The notes below the pieces were generated by a model, which worked only from the letters and a program-made list of their open reading frames with translations, was not told the origin of the DNA and made no database searches. The position numbers were made by a program, and so were the translations under genes. From Romboutsia sedimentorum (GTDB lineage Bacteria; Bacillota; Clostridia; Peptostreptococcales; Peptostreptococcaceae), in contig NZ_JASKYM010000002.1 of the NCBI RefSeq assembly GCF_030131845.1, positions 124,001 through 188,000 on the forward strand: DNA of 64,000 nucleotides, written 5' to 3'. Positions 35,683 through 44,128 of the stretch are shown here, in pieces (within the stretch, counting starts at the first letter, position 1; the number at the start of each line of letters is the position of its first letter).

Positions 35683-36405
35683 ATGAAATCATTAATATCC
35701 AAAGTATTTAACAAATTTATATCTATATTAATTAAGTTAGGTATAATAAAGCCAAAAGGAATTTATTACATGGGTGGAGTGAATATACTTCCACCACCTT
35801 TAAAACCAGATGAAGAAAATGAGATATTACAAAAACTAGAACATGATGAAAGTGTAAAAACTATTTTAATAGAGAGAAATTTAAGATTAGTAGTATATAT
35901 ATCTAGAAAATTTGAAAATACAGGTATTGATGTAGAAGATTTAATATCTATAGGAACTATAGGTTTAATCAAAGCTGTAAACACATTTAAGTTAAATAAA
36001 AATATAAAATTAGCAACATATGCTTCAAGATGTATAGAAAATGAGATATTAATGTATCTTAGAAAAAATAATAAAAAGAAAACTGAGGTTTCTTTTGATG
36101 AACCTTTAAATGTAGATTTAGACGGCAATGAACTTTTACTATCAGATGTATTAGGAACTGAAAATGATGAGATATATAAAATAATAGAAGAAGAGATAGA
36201 TAAGGATTTATTAGTTATGGCACTTGATAGGTTGTCAGACAGAGAAAAGCAAATTATGGAATTAAGGTTTGGATTAACTACGAGAGGAAGAGAAAAAACT
36301 CAAAAAGAAGTTGCGAATATGCTTGGAATATCTCAATCTTACATTTCTAGACTCGAAAAAAAGATAATTTCTAGATTAAAAAAAGAAATGAAAAAATTTG
36401 TATAA
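35683..36405 (+). CDS. sigE: Pro-sigma-E, early mother-cell sporulation sigma factor
   Basis: 240 residues. The N-terminal pro-sequence (residues 1 to about 28) is hydrophobic and basic and leads to [14 protein letters not shown], where SpoIIGA cleaves in homologues. Region 2 includes [33 protein letters not shown], and region 4 has [17 protein letters not shown] and the helix-turn-helix [22 protein letters not shown]. Transcribed with spoIIGA from the Spo0A-type promoter. Confidence 0.97.
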   Translation: MKSLISKVFNKFISILIKLGIIKPKGIYYMGGVNILPPPLKPDEENEILQKLEHDESVKTILIERNLRLVVYISRKFENTGIDVEDLISIGTIGLIKAVNTFKLNKNIKLATYASRCIENEILMYLRKNNKKKTEVSFDEPLNVDLDGNELLLSDVLGTENDEIYKIIEEEIDKDLLVMALDRLSDREKQIMELRFGLTTRGREKTQKEVANMLGISQSYISRLEKKIISRLKKEMKKFV

Positions 36406-36417
36406 ATAAATAATTTC

Positions 36418-36486
36418 TTCTTAAAAGTATAAAAATATATGATGTGTAAATAATTTCATATAGATAAAACTTTTAAGAAAGGACTG
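36418..36486 (+). promoter_or_regulatory. sigG leader: SD-proximal stem and SigF/SigG-like promoter
   Basis: Bases 36418-36428 pair perfectly with 36469-36479. The 3' arm abuts and partly covers the sigG ribosome site (AAAGGA, 36478-36483). Within the loop, GTATA (36427-36431) and GTAAATAATT (36446-36455, one mismatch to the SigF -10 pattern) are 14 bp apart, slightly short. A transcript from there would lack the 5' arm and expose the ribosome site, whereas read-through from sigE would be folded. Confidence 0.5.
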
Positions 36487-36492
36487 AAATGT

Positions 36493-37266
36493 ATGCAAAT
36501 AAATAAAGTTGAAATCTGTGGTGTAAATACATCTGAGCTTCCAGTTCTTAAAAATAAGCAAATGATGGAGCTTTTTGTGAAAATAAAAGCCGGAGATGAA
36601 GAGGCAAGACAACAGTTTGTAAGAGGAAATCTGAGACTAGTTTTAAGTGTGATACAAAAGTTCAATAATAGAGGAGAGAATGTAGATGATTTATTCCAAA
36701 TAGGATGTATAGGTCTAATAAAGGCTATAGACAATTTTGATTTAAGCCAAAATGTAAGATTTTCAACTTATGCAGTTCCTATGATTATAGGTGAAATAAG
36801 AAGATATTTAAGAGACAATAATCCTATAAGAGTTAGTAGATCATTAAAGGATGTAGCATACAAAGCTTTACAAGTTAGAGAAAGACTAGTACGAGCTAAT
36901 TCAAAAGAGCCTACAGTGTCTGAGATAGCAAAGGAACTAGAACTAGCGGTAGAAGATGTAGTTATGGCATTAGATGCAATACAAGATCCTATATCATTAT
37001 TTGATCCGGTGTACCAAGACAATGGAGATGCTATATTTGTAATGGACCAAGTACAAGATAAAAAAGATACAGATGAAAATTGGTTACAAGAAATATCATT
37101 GAAAGAAGCAATTAAAAAGTTGAACAATAGAGAAAAGCTAGTACTAGACTTAAGGTTTTATAAAGGGCGAACTCAAATAGAAGTGGCAGATGAGATTGGA
37201 ATATCTCAAGCTCAAGTATCAAGAATTGAAAAAAATGCTTTAAAAAATATGAAAAAATACATGTAG
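36493..37266 (+). CDS. sigG: Sigma-G, late forespore sigma factor
   Basis: 257 residues. The N-terminal MQINKVEICGVNTSELPVL is diagnostic for SigG, including the NTSELPVL segment tied to anti-sigma control. Region 2 (NLRLVLSVIQKFNNRGENVDDLFQIGCIGL), region 3 (IRVSRSLKDVAYKAL) and region 4 (LNNREKLVLDLRF, TQIEVADEIGISQAQVSRIEK) are complete. The sigE-sigG linkage is conserved across spore formers. Confidence 0.97.
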   Translation: MQINKVEICGVNTSELPVLKNKQMMELFVKIKAGDEEARQQFVRGNLRLVLSVIQKFNNRGENVDDLFQIGCIGLIKAIDNFDLSQNVRFSTYAVPMIIGEIRRYLRDNNPIRVSRSLKDVAYKALQVRERLVRANSKEPTVSEIAKELELAVEDVVMALDAIQDPISLFDPVYQDNGDAIFVMDQVQDKKDTDENWLQEISLKEAIKKLNNREKLVLDLRFYKGRTQIEVADEIGISQAQVSRIEKNALKNMKKYM

Positions 37267-37282
37267 AGAAAGCTAAGAATTG

Positions 37283-37320
37283 ATCGTTGATATAAAATTA
37301 TATCAACGATTTTTATTTTT
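37283..37320 (+). terminator. Terminator after sigG
   Basis: Perfect 12-bp stem 37283-37294 with 37299-37310, loop AAAT, then T-rich tail. It closes the sporulation sigma operon. Confidence 0.9.
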
Positions 37321-37329
37321 TTGTAATTA

Positions 37330-37359
37330 TTGTAAAAAAACGGCAAAATATGGTATAAT
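37330..37359 (+). promoter_or_regulatory. Promoter of the agr-like locus
   Basis: TTGTAA at 37330-37335, 18-bp spacer, perfect TATAAT at 37354-37359 with an upstream TGG (extended -10). The first gene starts 35 bases downstream. Confidence 0.65.
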
Positions 37360-37394
37360 TTATTATATGAGAAACTTACTCAAGGAGAAAAATT

Positions 37395-37877
37395 ATGATT
37401 AATTCAGACATTATTTATACTATATTAAGAACAATTCCAGAAAGTATAATGATAATATTTTCTGGATTTATTTTATTAGGTATAAAAAAAGATAAATTAT
37501 ATATATTAAAAAAAGGAATTTTATTGGGAATTATTGTATCTATAATAAGAAAATTACCAATTAGCTTTGGAATACATACAGTATTGTCTATGATAATAGT
37601 TGGTGCAATATTATTTATGGTATCAAAAGATAGGCTTTTAAATTCTATTATAGCAACATGTCAAATTTGGATAGCATTGTCATTGAGTGAAGCAATATAT
37701 ATAATGATAGCTACTAAAATTATAAAAATACCATTTGCTGTTTTAACAAATAATATAGGTATAAAAGGAGCTGTAACAACACTTCCATCTTTAGTAATAT
37801 TTTTAGGATTATCTTTATTATTTAATAAGATACAAAATAAAACAAAAAAAATATTAAAAGAAAAGTTAAAATACTGA
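37395..37877 (+). CDS. AgrC-like sensor membrane protein without kinase domain
   Basis: 160 residues, nearly all hydrophobic, with about five membrane segments and a short Lys-rich C-terminal tail. The pattern (ESIMIIFSGFILLGIK, RKLPISFGIHTVLSMIIVGAILFMV) resembles the N-terminal sensor part of AgrC-type histidine kinases in clostridia, but the protein ends where the kinase would begin. There is no frameshifted kinase downstream: agrB starts 22 bases later. It could be a peptide receptor without output, a signal modulator or an immunity-type protein. The similarity is judged by eye. Confidence 0.6.
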   Translation: MINSDIIYTILRTIPESIMIIFSGFILLGIKKDKLYILKKGILLGIIVSIIRKLPISFGIHTVLSMIIVGAILFMVSKDRLLNSIIATCQIWIALSLSEAIYIMIATKIIKIPFAVLTNNIGIKGAVTTLPSLVIFLGLSLLFNKIQNKTKKILKEKLKY

Positions 37878-37899
37878 AATTGTATAGTAGGAGAGTAAC

Positions 37900-38553
37900 A
37901 TGGGGGCTATAGATAATATATCAAAAGGTGTATCAGAAAAATTAGGGAATAGATTAGATAAAACTGAAGAAGAAAAAGCTGTTTTGAATTATGGCTTATT
38001 TATAATAATACATACTAGCTTGTCTATTGTTTTAACATTTATAGCGGGTCTAGTTACAGGCATGGCAATTGAAATTATGACAATAACCTTTTCAGCAGCG
38101 TGGTTGAAAAGGTATTCAGGTGGCGTTCATGCAAACACACCAAATAGGTGCTTATTAATAGGAATAATAGTATCACTTACATTATGTTTCCTGTACAAAA
38201 CAGGAATGATTTTATTAGAAGATAATATGTTATTACTTATATTGCTGATAGGTATTATAGTATCTTATATAGTACTTTATTATAAATGTCCTGTAGGTTC
38301 TAAAAACAAACCATTAAAAAAAGAATCTACTAGAAAAAAATTAAGAAAAAAAGCATTTACATTGGTTAACTTATACTCAATAGCTATATTAGCAGGGTAT
38401 TTAATATATAAAAAGCAAGATATATATATATTAAAGGATATAATAAGCTGTATGTGGCTAGGCTTATTATTACAAATTTCAATGCTTACCAAATTTGGAC
38501 AAAAATTAATAGACGTATTAGATGATATGTTAGGAAAACTGAAAATATCATAA
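37900..38553 (+). CDS. agrB: AgrB-family accessory gene regulator, peptide-processing membrane protease
   Basis: 217 residues with about five membrane segments. The catalytic pair is visible in SGGVHANTPNRCLL: His and Cys are seven residues apart, as His77 and Cys84 are in S. aureus AgrB. AgrB cleaves the AgrD C-terminal tail and forms the thiolactone ring. Its substrate is encoded 70 bases downstream. GGAGAG precedes the ATG. No agrA response regulator is in the window. Confidence 0.93.
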   Translation: MGAIDNISKGVSEKLGNRLDKTEEEKAVLNYGLFIIIHTSLSIVLTFIAGLVTGMAIEIMTITFSAAWLKRYSGGVHANTPNRCLLIGIIVSLTLCFLYKTGMILLEDNMLLLILLIGIIVSYIVLYYKCPVGSKNKPLKKESTRKKLRKKAFTLVNLYSIAILAGYLIYKKQDIYILKDIISCMWLGLLLQISMLTKFGQKLIDVLDDMLGKLKIS

Positions 38554-38623
38554 CTCTGTATTCTAAGATAAGTTAATTATCTTAAGATAAATTAATAAAA
38601 TTTTGTTAAAAGGGGGATTTAAA

Positions 38624-38743
38624 ATGAACTTTTTATTTGATGCGATATCTAATATGATATCAAACGTTTCACAAGGCGCTTCTACATTCTGCGTAATGGT
38701 ATTTTTCGAGCCAGAGGTACCAAAATCATTAAGAGAAGAATAA
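38624..38743 (+). CDS. agrD: AgrD autoinducing peptide precursor, 39 residues
   Basis: Too short for usual ORF cut-offs. The ATG follows AGGGGG by about eight bases. Residues 1-20 form an amphipathic leader (MNFLFDAISNMISNVSQGAS). Cys23 starts the probable five-residue thiolactone ring C-V-M-V-F. The acidic tail FEPEVPKSLREE aligns with the EVPKEL tail of S. aureus AgrD and the EEPKSLRDE tail of clostridial AgrD. It lies directly after agrB and before a terminator. The exocyclic N-terminal extent of the mature peptide is unknown. Confidence 0.93.
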   Translation: MNFLFDAISNMISNVSQGASTFCVMVFFEPEVPKSLREE

Positions 38744-38747
38744 TAAA

Positions 38748-38787
38748 TAATTAAAACCATAGGGACATGTCCCTATGGTTTTAATTA
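38748..38787. terminator. Perfect 40-bp palindrome, terminator after agrD
   Basis: Bases 38748-38787 are a perfect inverted repeat, forming a stem of up to 18 bp around a core reading AGGGACATGTCCCT, with T-rich 3' arm. The same TAGGGACA core recurs in the terminator at 55621-55659. Confidence 0.85.
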
Positions 38788-38809
38788 AATTATATATTAG
38801 GTGATAATA

Positions 38810-40483
38810 ATGAATAATTTTGAAAAAACAAGAAATAAAAAAGTTTCTGAAATTATAATATCATTAAAAGTAGTTTATATATTACTTTGTATAGTTTCGG
38901 TAGTTAGCAACAATGGATTAACCCTTGAAATTAAAAATATAATAATAATGTATGCTGGAACTTGTATAATATCATTGCTTATAATTATTTACTTTTCATG
39001 GGTATACTATTATAGGAAAGACTATATTAATAATTCCCCTAAATTAATAGACATAATAGAAACTATATTTTTAGTTGTAATATTTGTAGTAGCAGTTGTA
39101 AGTACAGGAGCTCAAGCAAGTTATTATAAACTTGTAAGTATATTTATAGTTTTAATAGGTGCTATACAATTTGGAAAAAACTATAGTATAGCATTGGCGG
39201 TGGTTTCTTCATTATCTATATTGTTTATAGACATTGTAGCAAGTTCTCCAAATATGAAACTATTAAGTAAATATTTTGAAAATGACTTAGTATTAATAAG
39301 TGCTTTATTTATGACTGCGTTTATACTGGGTATGTATGTAGATACTGAGAGACAGCACAGTAAAGAATTAAAAGAATTAGTTAATAAGGATGAGTTAACA
39401 GGTCTTTATAATCATAGGTATTTTCAAGATTATCTTCAAAATAATTTAGAAGATGCACAAAAGCAAAATAAACAAGTATCTTTATTATTTATGGATATAG
39501 ATTATTTTAAGAATTATAATGATATAAACGGGCACCAATCGGGAGATTTGCTACTTAAGCAAATAGGTAAAATTTTAAAAGATAGCATAAGAGAAAATGA
39601 TGTAGTGGCTAGGTATGGAGGCGAAGAATTTGCAGCTATACTTCCAAATACAGACGAAGAAAATGCTATAGAGATAGGTGAAAAAATTAGATCTGCCATA
39701 CAAAACACAGAATTTGTGGGGCAAGAAAATCAGCCTAATAAAAATATTACTATATCAATTGGAGTATCATCATATCCTACAAGAGCAATAAGTAAGCATC
39801 AACTTATAAATACAGCAGACGACGCTTTATATAGAGCTAAGTCGTTTAATAAAAATAGAGTAGAATCATATCATAGTGTTTTAGATGATTTATGCAAACG
39901 AATGGATATAAAAGAAGATACTATAAAATCACTAAAAACATTTATTAATATGATAAATTTAAAAGATAGATATACTTATGGTCATACTGAGAGAGTTGTA
40001 ATATATGTAAAATGGTTTGCTCAGATGCTTAAATTAAAAGAAGAAGATCAAGCCCAAATCCAAATAGCAGCTTATTTACATGATATAGGTAAATTAGAAA
40101 TACCAGAAGAAGTATTAAATAAAAAAGGAAGACTTACGAATACGGAGTTTCAAATGTTTAAGGATCATCCTGAAGTAGGCGTAGGGTTAATACAAAATAT
40201 AAAACCGTTTGAATCGTTTGTACCGCTTATAAAATATCATCATGAACGATACGATGGCGGCGGTTATCCAGATGGCTTAAAAGGTCAAGAAATACCTTAT
40301 TTAGCTAGAATGTTGACTATTGCAGATAGTTTTGATGCTATGACTTCTAATAGACCATACAATGTTCGTAAAAGTCATGAAGAGGGAATAGAAGAATTAA
40401 GATTAAATGCAGGACTTCAATTTGACCCTGAGTTAGTTGAAATATTTATAGAAATGTTAGAAAAATACAAAGAAAATTTTTAG
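38810..40483 (+). CDS. Membrane GGDEF / HD-GYP cyclic-di-GMP enzyme
   Basis: 557 residues from the ATG at 38810 (AGGTGAT upstream; the in-frame GTG at 38801 is part of that site). About six membrane segments in residues 15-180. The GGDEF domain has an intact GGEEF near 270, and REND five residues before it is a complete inhibitory I-site. The HD-GYP domain has HDIGK near 424, HHERYDGGG and GYPDGL near 484, all intact. It may thus both make and break c-di-GMP, or one domain may be regulatory. Its own terminator follows, so it is a one-gene unit beside the agr locus. Confidence 0.93.
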   Translation: MNNFEKTRNKKVSEIIISLKVVYILLCIVSVVSNNGLTLEIKNIIIMYAGTCIISLLIIIYFSWVYYYRKDYINNSPKLIDIIETIFLVVIFVVAVVSTGAQASYYKLVSIFIVLIGAIQFGKNYSIALAVVSSLSILFIDIVASSPNMKLLSKYFENDLVLISALFMTAFILGMYVDTERQHSKELKELVNKDELTGLYNHRYFQDYLQNNLEDAQKQNKQVSLLFMDIDYFKNYNDINGHQSGDLLLKQIGKILKDSIRENDVVARYGGEEFAAILPNTDEENAIEIGEKIRSAIQNTEFVGQENQPNKNITISIGVSSYPTRAISKHQLINTADDALYRAKSFNKNRVESYHSVLDDLCKRMDIKEDTIKSLKTFINMINLKDRYTYGHTERVVIYVKWFAQMLKLKEEDQAQIQIAAYLHDIGKLEIPEEVLNKKGRLTNTEFQMFKDHPEVGVGLIQNIKPFESFVPLIKYHHERYDGGGYPDGLKGQEIPYLARMLTIADSFDAMTSNRPYNVRKSHEEGIEELRLNAGLQFDPELVEIFIEMLEKYKENF

Positions 40484-40491
40484 ATATATAT

Positions 40492-40520
40492 AAAATGACC
40501 CAAAAAGGTCATTTTTTTTT
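40492..40520 (+). terminator. Terminator after the GGDEF/HD-GYP gene
   Basis: Perfect 9-bp stem 40492-40500 with 40507-40515, then a run of T to 40520. Confidence 0.9.
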
Positions 40521-40559
40521 GTCCAAGCACATATCTATTTTTAAAGGGAGGGGATTATA

Positions 40560-40823
40560 ATGATAAGAGTATCTGATATAATGGAAAAGGAAATAATAAA
40601 TGTTAAGAATGGAAAAAGAATGGGATTCATAACCGATATAGATATGGATATAAATGAAGGGAAGATAATGTCATTTACCATAACTGGAGATGGAGGTAGA
40701 GGATTATTTTCTAGAAATGGTGAAGGACAAGTTGTATTCTTTAGTGATATACTAAAAATAGGATGTGATACTATAATAGTAAATATAGGCTCAGAACTTA
40801 ACGTAGACCAATTTAATATATAG
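40560..40823 (+). CDS. YlmC/YmxH family PRC-barrel protein
   Basis: 87 residues, a single PRC-barrel-like domain (MEKEIINVKNGKRMGFITDIDMDINEGKI). The family is common in spore formers and often annotated as sporulation-related; precise role unknown. GGGAGGGG precedes the ATG. It is 22 bases before nrdR, probably co-transcribed with it. Confidence 0.87.
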   Translation: MIRVSDIMEKEIINVKNGKRMGFITDIDMDINEGKIMSFTITGDGGRGLFSRNGEGQVVFFSDILKIGCDTIIVNIGSELNVDQFNI

Positions 40824-40845
40824 CTAACGTAAGGAGGAATAAAAA

Positions 40846-41304
40846 GTGCAATGCCCTTATTGTAATTATAAAGAGTCTAAAGTAATAGACTCAAGACATA
40901 CAGATAGTAAATCTATCAGAAGAAGAAGAGAATGTGAGTTATGTAAAAAAAGATTTACAACATACGAAAAAATAGAAACAACACCAGTGATGGTTATAAA
41001 GAAAGATGATAGTAGAGAATATTTTGACGGTGAAAAAATAAAAAGTGGAATATTAAAGTCTTGTGAAAAAAGACCAGTATCACTAGAACAAATTGATGAG
41101 ATAGTAGCCTACATTGAAAATAAAATAAATCAATTTTATATAGCCGAAATTGAAACACAAAAAATAGGTGAGATGGTTATGGATAAACTAAAAGATGTAG
41201 ATGAAGTAGCATATGTTAGATTTGCATCTGTATATAGACAGTTTAAAGACATAAATACATTTGTAATAGAATTAAAAAACATACTTATGGAAAAGGGTGA
41301 TTAG
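40846..41304 (+). CDS. nrdR: Transcriptional repressor NrdR
   Basis: Nucleotide-sensing repressor of ribonucleotide reductase genes. 152 residues. The N-terminal zinc ribbon has Cys3, Cys6, Cys31 and Cys34 (MQCPYC, CELCKKRFTTYE). The ATP-cone follows (VIKKDDSREYFDGEKIKSGI). GTG start six bases after AAGGAGGA. The stop lies one base before the pgeF start. Confidence 0.97.
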   Translation: MQCPYCNYKESKVIDSRHTDSKSIRRRRECELCKKRFTTYEKIETTPVMVIKKDDSREYFDGEKIKSGILKSCEKRPVSLEQIDEIVAYIENKINQFYIAEIETQKIGEMVMDKLKDVDEVAYVRFASVYRQFKDINTFVIELKNILMEKGD

Positions 41305-41305
41305 T

Positions 41306-42016
41306 ATGAATGATTTTATAAATGTTAAAGATATTAAAGATAATATAGATTTTATAAATCTAGCTATTACACTTAAAGATATAGATGCTAAATTAAAAAA
41401 AGACATGTTAAGAGTTTGTAATACAGGAAACTTTAATTTTGAAAATTTAAGTAGCAATATCCAAATACATTCGGATATAGTTAACGTAATAGATAAGGAT
41501 AATATAGGCAAAAAGGTAGATGGAGATGCATTAATAACTAATATTAAAAATGTTCCACTATTAATATTTACAGCAGATTGTGTTCCTATAGCTATTATAG
41601 ATAAAAAAAATAAAGCTATAGGTATAGCACATGCAGGCTGGAGGGGAACATATGATAAAATAGCTCAAAAGACTATAGAGCTAATGAGTGATAATTATTT
41701 TACTAATGCACAAGATGTTGTATGTGTAATAGGCCCATCAATAGGCCCATGTTGCTATGAAGTATCAAAAGAATTGATTGAAAAATTTAACACAATTGTT
41801 ACAAATAAAGAAGAAAAGTTCTATATAATAAAAGAAGAAAAATATTATTTGGACTTATGGAAAATAAATGAATATATATTAAAGTGTGCAGGAGTTAAAG
41901 AGGAAAATATTATTAATTTAAACATATGCACTAGTTGTAGGTGTAATGAATTCCACTCTTACAGGAAACATGATAAAACACCTAAGAGAATAGGTATGAT
42001 ACTAGAGATAAAATAG
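41306..42016 (+). CDS. pgeF: PgeF/YfiH family multicopper-like purine nucleoside enzyme
   Basis: 236 residues from the ATG at 41306, preceded by AAGGGTGA at the end of nrdR. Conserved catalytic blocks: ADCVPI, HAGWRGT, GPSIGPCCYEVS and CTSCRCNEFHSYRKH, carrying the zinc-binding Cys and His residues. Family members (LACC1/YfiH) act as purine nucleoside phosphorylase/adenosine deaminase, and PgeF has been linked to cleaning up misincorporated serine in muropeptides. The Firmicute role is not settled. Confidence 0.92.
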   Translation: MNDFINVKDIKDNIDFINLAITLKDIDAKLKKDMLRVCNTGNFNFENLSSNIQIHSDIVNVIDKDNIGKKVDGDALITNIKNVPLLIFTADCVPIAIIDKKNKAIGIAHAGWRGTYDKIAQKTIELMSDNYFTNAQDVVCVIGPSIGPCCYEVSKELIEKFNTIVTNKEEKFYIIKEEKYYLDLWKINEYILKCAGVKEENIINLNICTSCRCNEFHSYRKHDKTPKRIGMILEIK

Positions 42017-42034
42017 ATAGGAGACTAATCAAAG

Positions 42035-42724
42035 ATGAAAGTTAAAATACTTGTTATAGACGATGAGGTACATATAGTAGAGCTTCTTAAATTCAACTTA
42101 GAAATTTCTGATTATGAAGTTGAATATGCGTATGATGGAATAGATGGCTACATAAAAGCTAAAGAGATTAAACCAGATTTAATACTTTTAGATTGGATGT
42201 TACCAAATATAAGTGGGATCGATGTATTAAAAAAAATTAGAAATGATAAAACTTTAAATAAAATACCTGTAATAATGTTAACTGCAAAAAACATGGAAAA
42301 TGATAAAGTAGAAGGATTAGAAATTGGTGCAGATGATTATATAACAAAACCATTTAGTGTAAAAGAATTATTAGCAAGGATAAGCACAATACTAAGACGA
42401 TGTAATATAAATGCTAATCCTAGTGAAATTATATTAACAACAGGAAATTTAAAAGTAGATTTGTATAAACATGAAGTATACAAAGGGTCAGAGAAAATAG
42501 AACTAACACTTAAAGAGTTTGAACTACTAAAGCTATTGTTAGAGAACAAGGGAAAAGTTCTTTCTAGAAATCATTTGTTAGATAAAATATGGGGTTATGA
42601 ATACTATGGTGAAACTAGAACTGTAGATGTACACATAAGATATTTGAGAAAAAAAATAGAAGGACACAACAATACAGATAAATATATTCAAACTATAAGA
42701 GGTGTTGGGTATAAAATTGACTAG
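42035..42724 (+). CDS. OmpR/PhoB-family response regulator
   Basis: 229 residues. Receiver domain with acidic pair near residues 9-10 (DDEVH), phosphoacceptor Asp in LILLDWMLPNISG (near 54), Thr in MLTAKN and Lys in ITKPFSVKELLARI. The C-terminal winged helix ends with TVDVHIRYLRKKIE and IRGVGYKI. It is followed 27 bases later by its histidine kinase. It is PhoP-like in sequence. The phosphate regulon link is unproven, since no pst or pho genes are in the window. Confidence 0.93.
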   Translation: MKVKILVIDDEVHIVELLKFNLEISDYEVEYAYDGIDGYIKAKEIKPDLILLDWMLPNISGIDVLKKIRNDKTLNKIPVIMLTAKNMENDKVEGLEIGADDYITKPFSVKELLARISTILRRCNINANPSEIILTTGNLKVDLYKHEVYKGSEKIELTLKEFELLKLLLENKGKVLSRNHLLDKIWGYEYYGETRTVDVHIRYLRKKIEGHNNTDKYIQTIRGVGYKID

Positions 42725-42751
42725 AATAATTAGATTTAGGAGAACTATTTT

Positions 42752-44038
42752 ATGGAAGAACTAACAACTATAATCTTTTTCATTATATTAATATCAGTAA
42801 CAGTTTCAATATTATCTATTAGATATACATTAAGATTAAGACGATATCTAGAAGAATTTATCTATGTTTCTAAAAAGATTAGTAACAAAGAATTTCATTC
42901 TAGATTAAACATATCAGCTAAAGGTGAGCTAGGTGAATTGGCAAAAAACTTTAATGAGATGATAGAAATAATGGATAGTACAATTAGCGAAGTAGAGTAT
43001 AACCATCTTCAAATGACATCGATATTAAAGAGTATATCTCATGGAATTTTAGCTGTAGATATAGATGGCAATATAATGTTAATAAATGAAGAAGCTAGAA
43101 GAATGCTAAAGTGTAACTATGAAAAACCAATAGAAGGTGTAAATGTTAATGTATTGATAAATGAAGAAAAACTACTTAAAGAAATAGTATCTTTTAAAGG
43201 ATCAAAGAAAAATAAAAGTAAAGAACTTAGAATAAATGAGGATTTAGTATATAAAATTAGTTTAGATCCAATATATCTTCAAGGGATTAACAACATAATA
43301 ATAGGATCTATTATTAATATAGAAGATATAACAGAAAAGGTTAAACTAGAAAATATGAGAACAGATTTTGTAGCAAATGTAAGTCATGAACTTAAAACAC
43401 CTTTAACATCAATAAGTGGTTTTGTAGAAACCTTAAAATTAAATGAAAATATAGACATAAATACAAGAAATAGATTTTTAGGCATCATAGAAGGTGAGTC
43501 TAACAGGCTAAAGAGGTTAATTGATGATATATTATTATTATCGTTTATAGAAAATAAAGATAATGTATTAGTAGATGGTGTATGTATATATGAAGTTTTC
43601 ATAGAGATATATGACATGACTAGCTATCTAGCAAAATCAAAAAATATAAATCTAACGTATGAATTTAGCGACAAAAGTGCAGTATTATTTTTAAACAGAG
43701 ATTATATAAAACAAGTATTTTTAAACTTAATAGACAATGCAATAAAATATACACCAGAAAACAAAAATGTTCATATTAAGGTTAGTGTGGGACAAAGTAA
43801 AAGTATAATTAGTGTTAAAGATGAAGGTGTAGGAATACCACAAGAAGATAGAGAACGCATATTTGAAAGATTTTATAGAGTAGATAAAGCTAGAAGTAGA
43901 GATGTAGGTGGAACCGGTTTAGGATTAGCTATAACAAAGCATATAGTTAAATTTTTAGGCGGAAGTATAAACGTAAAAAGTGAATTAGGAAAAGGTAGCG
44001 AATTTATTGTTATTATACCTCAAAAAAATTTCCTTTAA
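42752..44038 (+). CDS. PhoR-like sensor histidine kinase without extracellular domain
   Basis: 428 residues. One N-terminal membrane segment (about 5-25), HAMP-like region (about 26-80), PAS domain (about 90-190), HisKA with phosphoacceptor His in VSHELKTPLTS (near 212), and HATPase with NLIDNAIKYTP, DEGVGIP and GGTGLGLAI. There is no second membrane helix or outside sensor loop, so the PAS domain or a partner protein probably senses the signal. The stop codon is inside the terminator stem. Confidence 0.92.
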   Translation: MEELTTIIFFIILISVTVSILSIRYTLRLRRYLEEFIYVSKKISNKEFHSRLNISAKGELGELAKNFNEMIEIMDSTISEVEYNHLQMTSILKSISHGILAVDIDGNIMLINEEARRMLKCNYEKPIEGVNVNVLINEEKLLKEIVSFKGSKKNKSKELRINEDLVYKISLDPIYLQGINNIIIGSIINIEDITEKVKLENMRTDFVANVSHELKTPLTSISGFVETLKLNENIDINTRNRFLGIIEGESNRLKRLIDDILLLSFIENKDNVLVDGVCIYEVFIEIYDMTSYLAKSKNINLTYEFSDKSAVLFLNRDYIKQVFLNLIDNAIKYTPENKNVHIKVSVGQSKSIISVKDEGVGIPQEDRERIFERFYRVDKARSRDVGGTGLGLAITKHIVKFLGGSINVKSELGKGSEFIVIIPQKNFL

Positions 44039-44057
44039 TAAAGGAGATTTTTTTTTG
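44026..44057 (+). terminator. Terminator overlapping the kinase stop codon
   Basis: Eleven-bp stem 44026-44036 with 44040-44050 (one G-T pair), loop of 3, then a long T run. Confidence 0.88.
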
Positions 44058-44128
44058 TTTTTGCATAAACTAACTACAGTGAAAAATATAAAGAAATTAA
44101 AGTTAGTTTACACAAAAGGAGTGAGAAA

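Noticed and set aside
38748-38787. CRISPR repeat or insertion-sequence end
   Set aside because: Single palindrome with no spacer array, no transposase and no target-site duplication; position after agrD fits a terminator.
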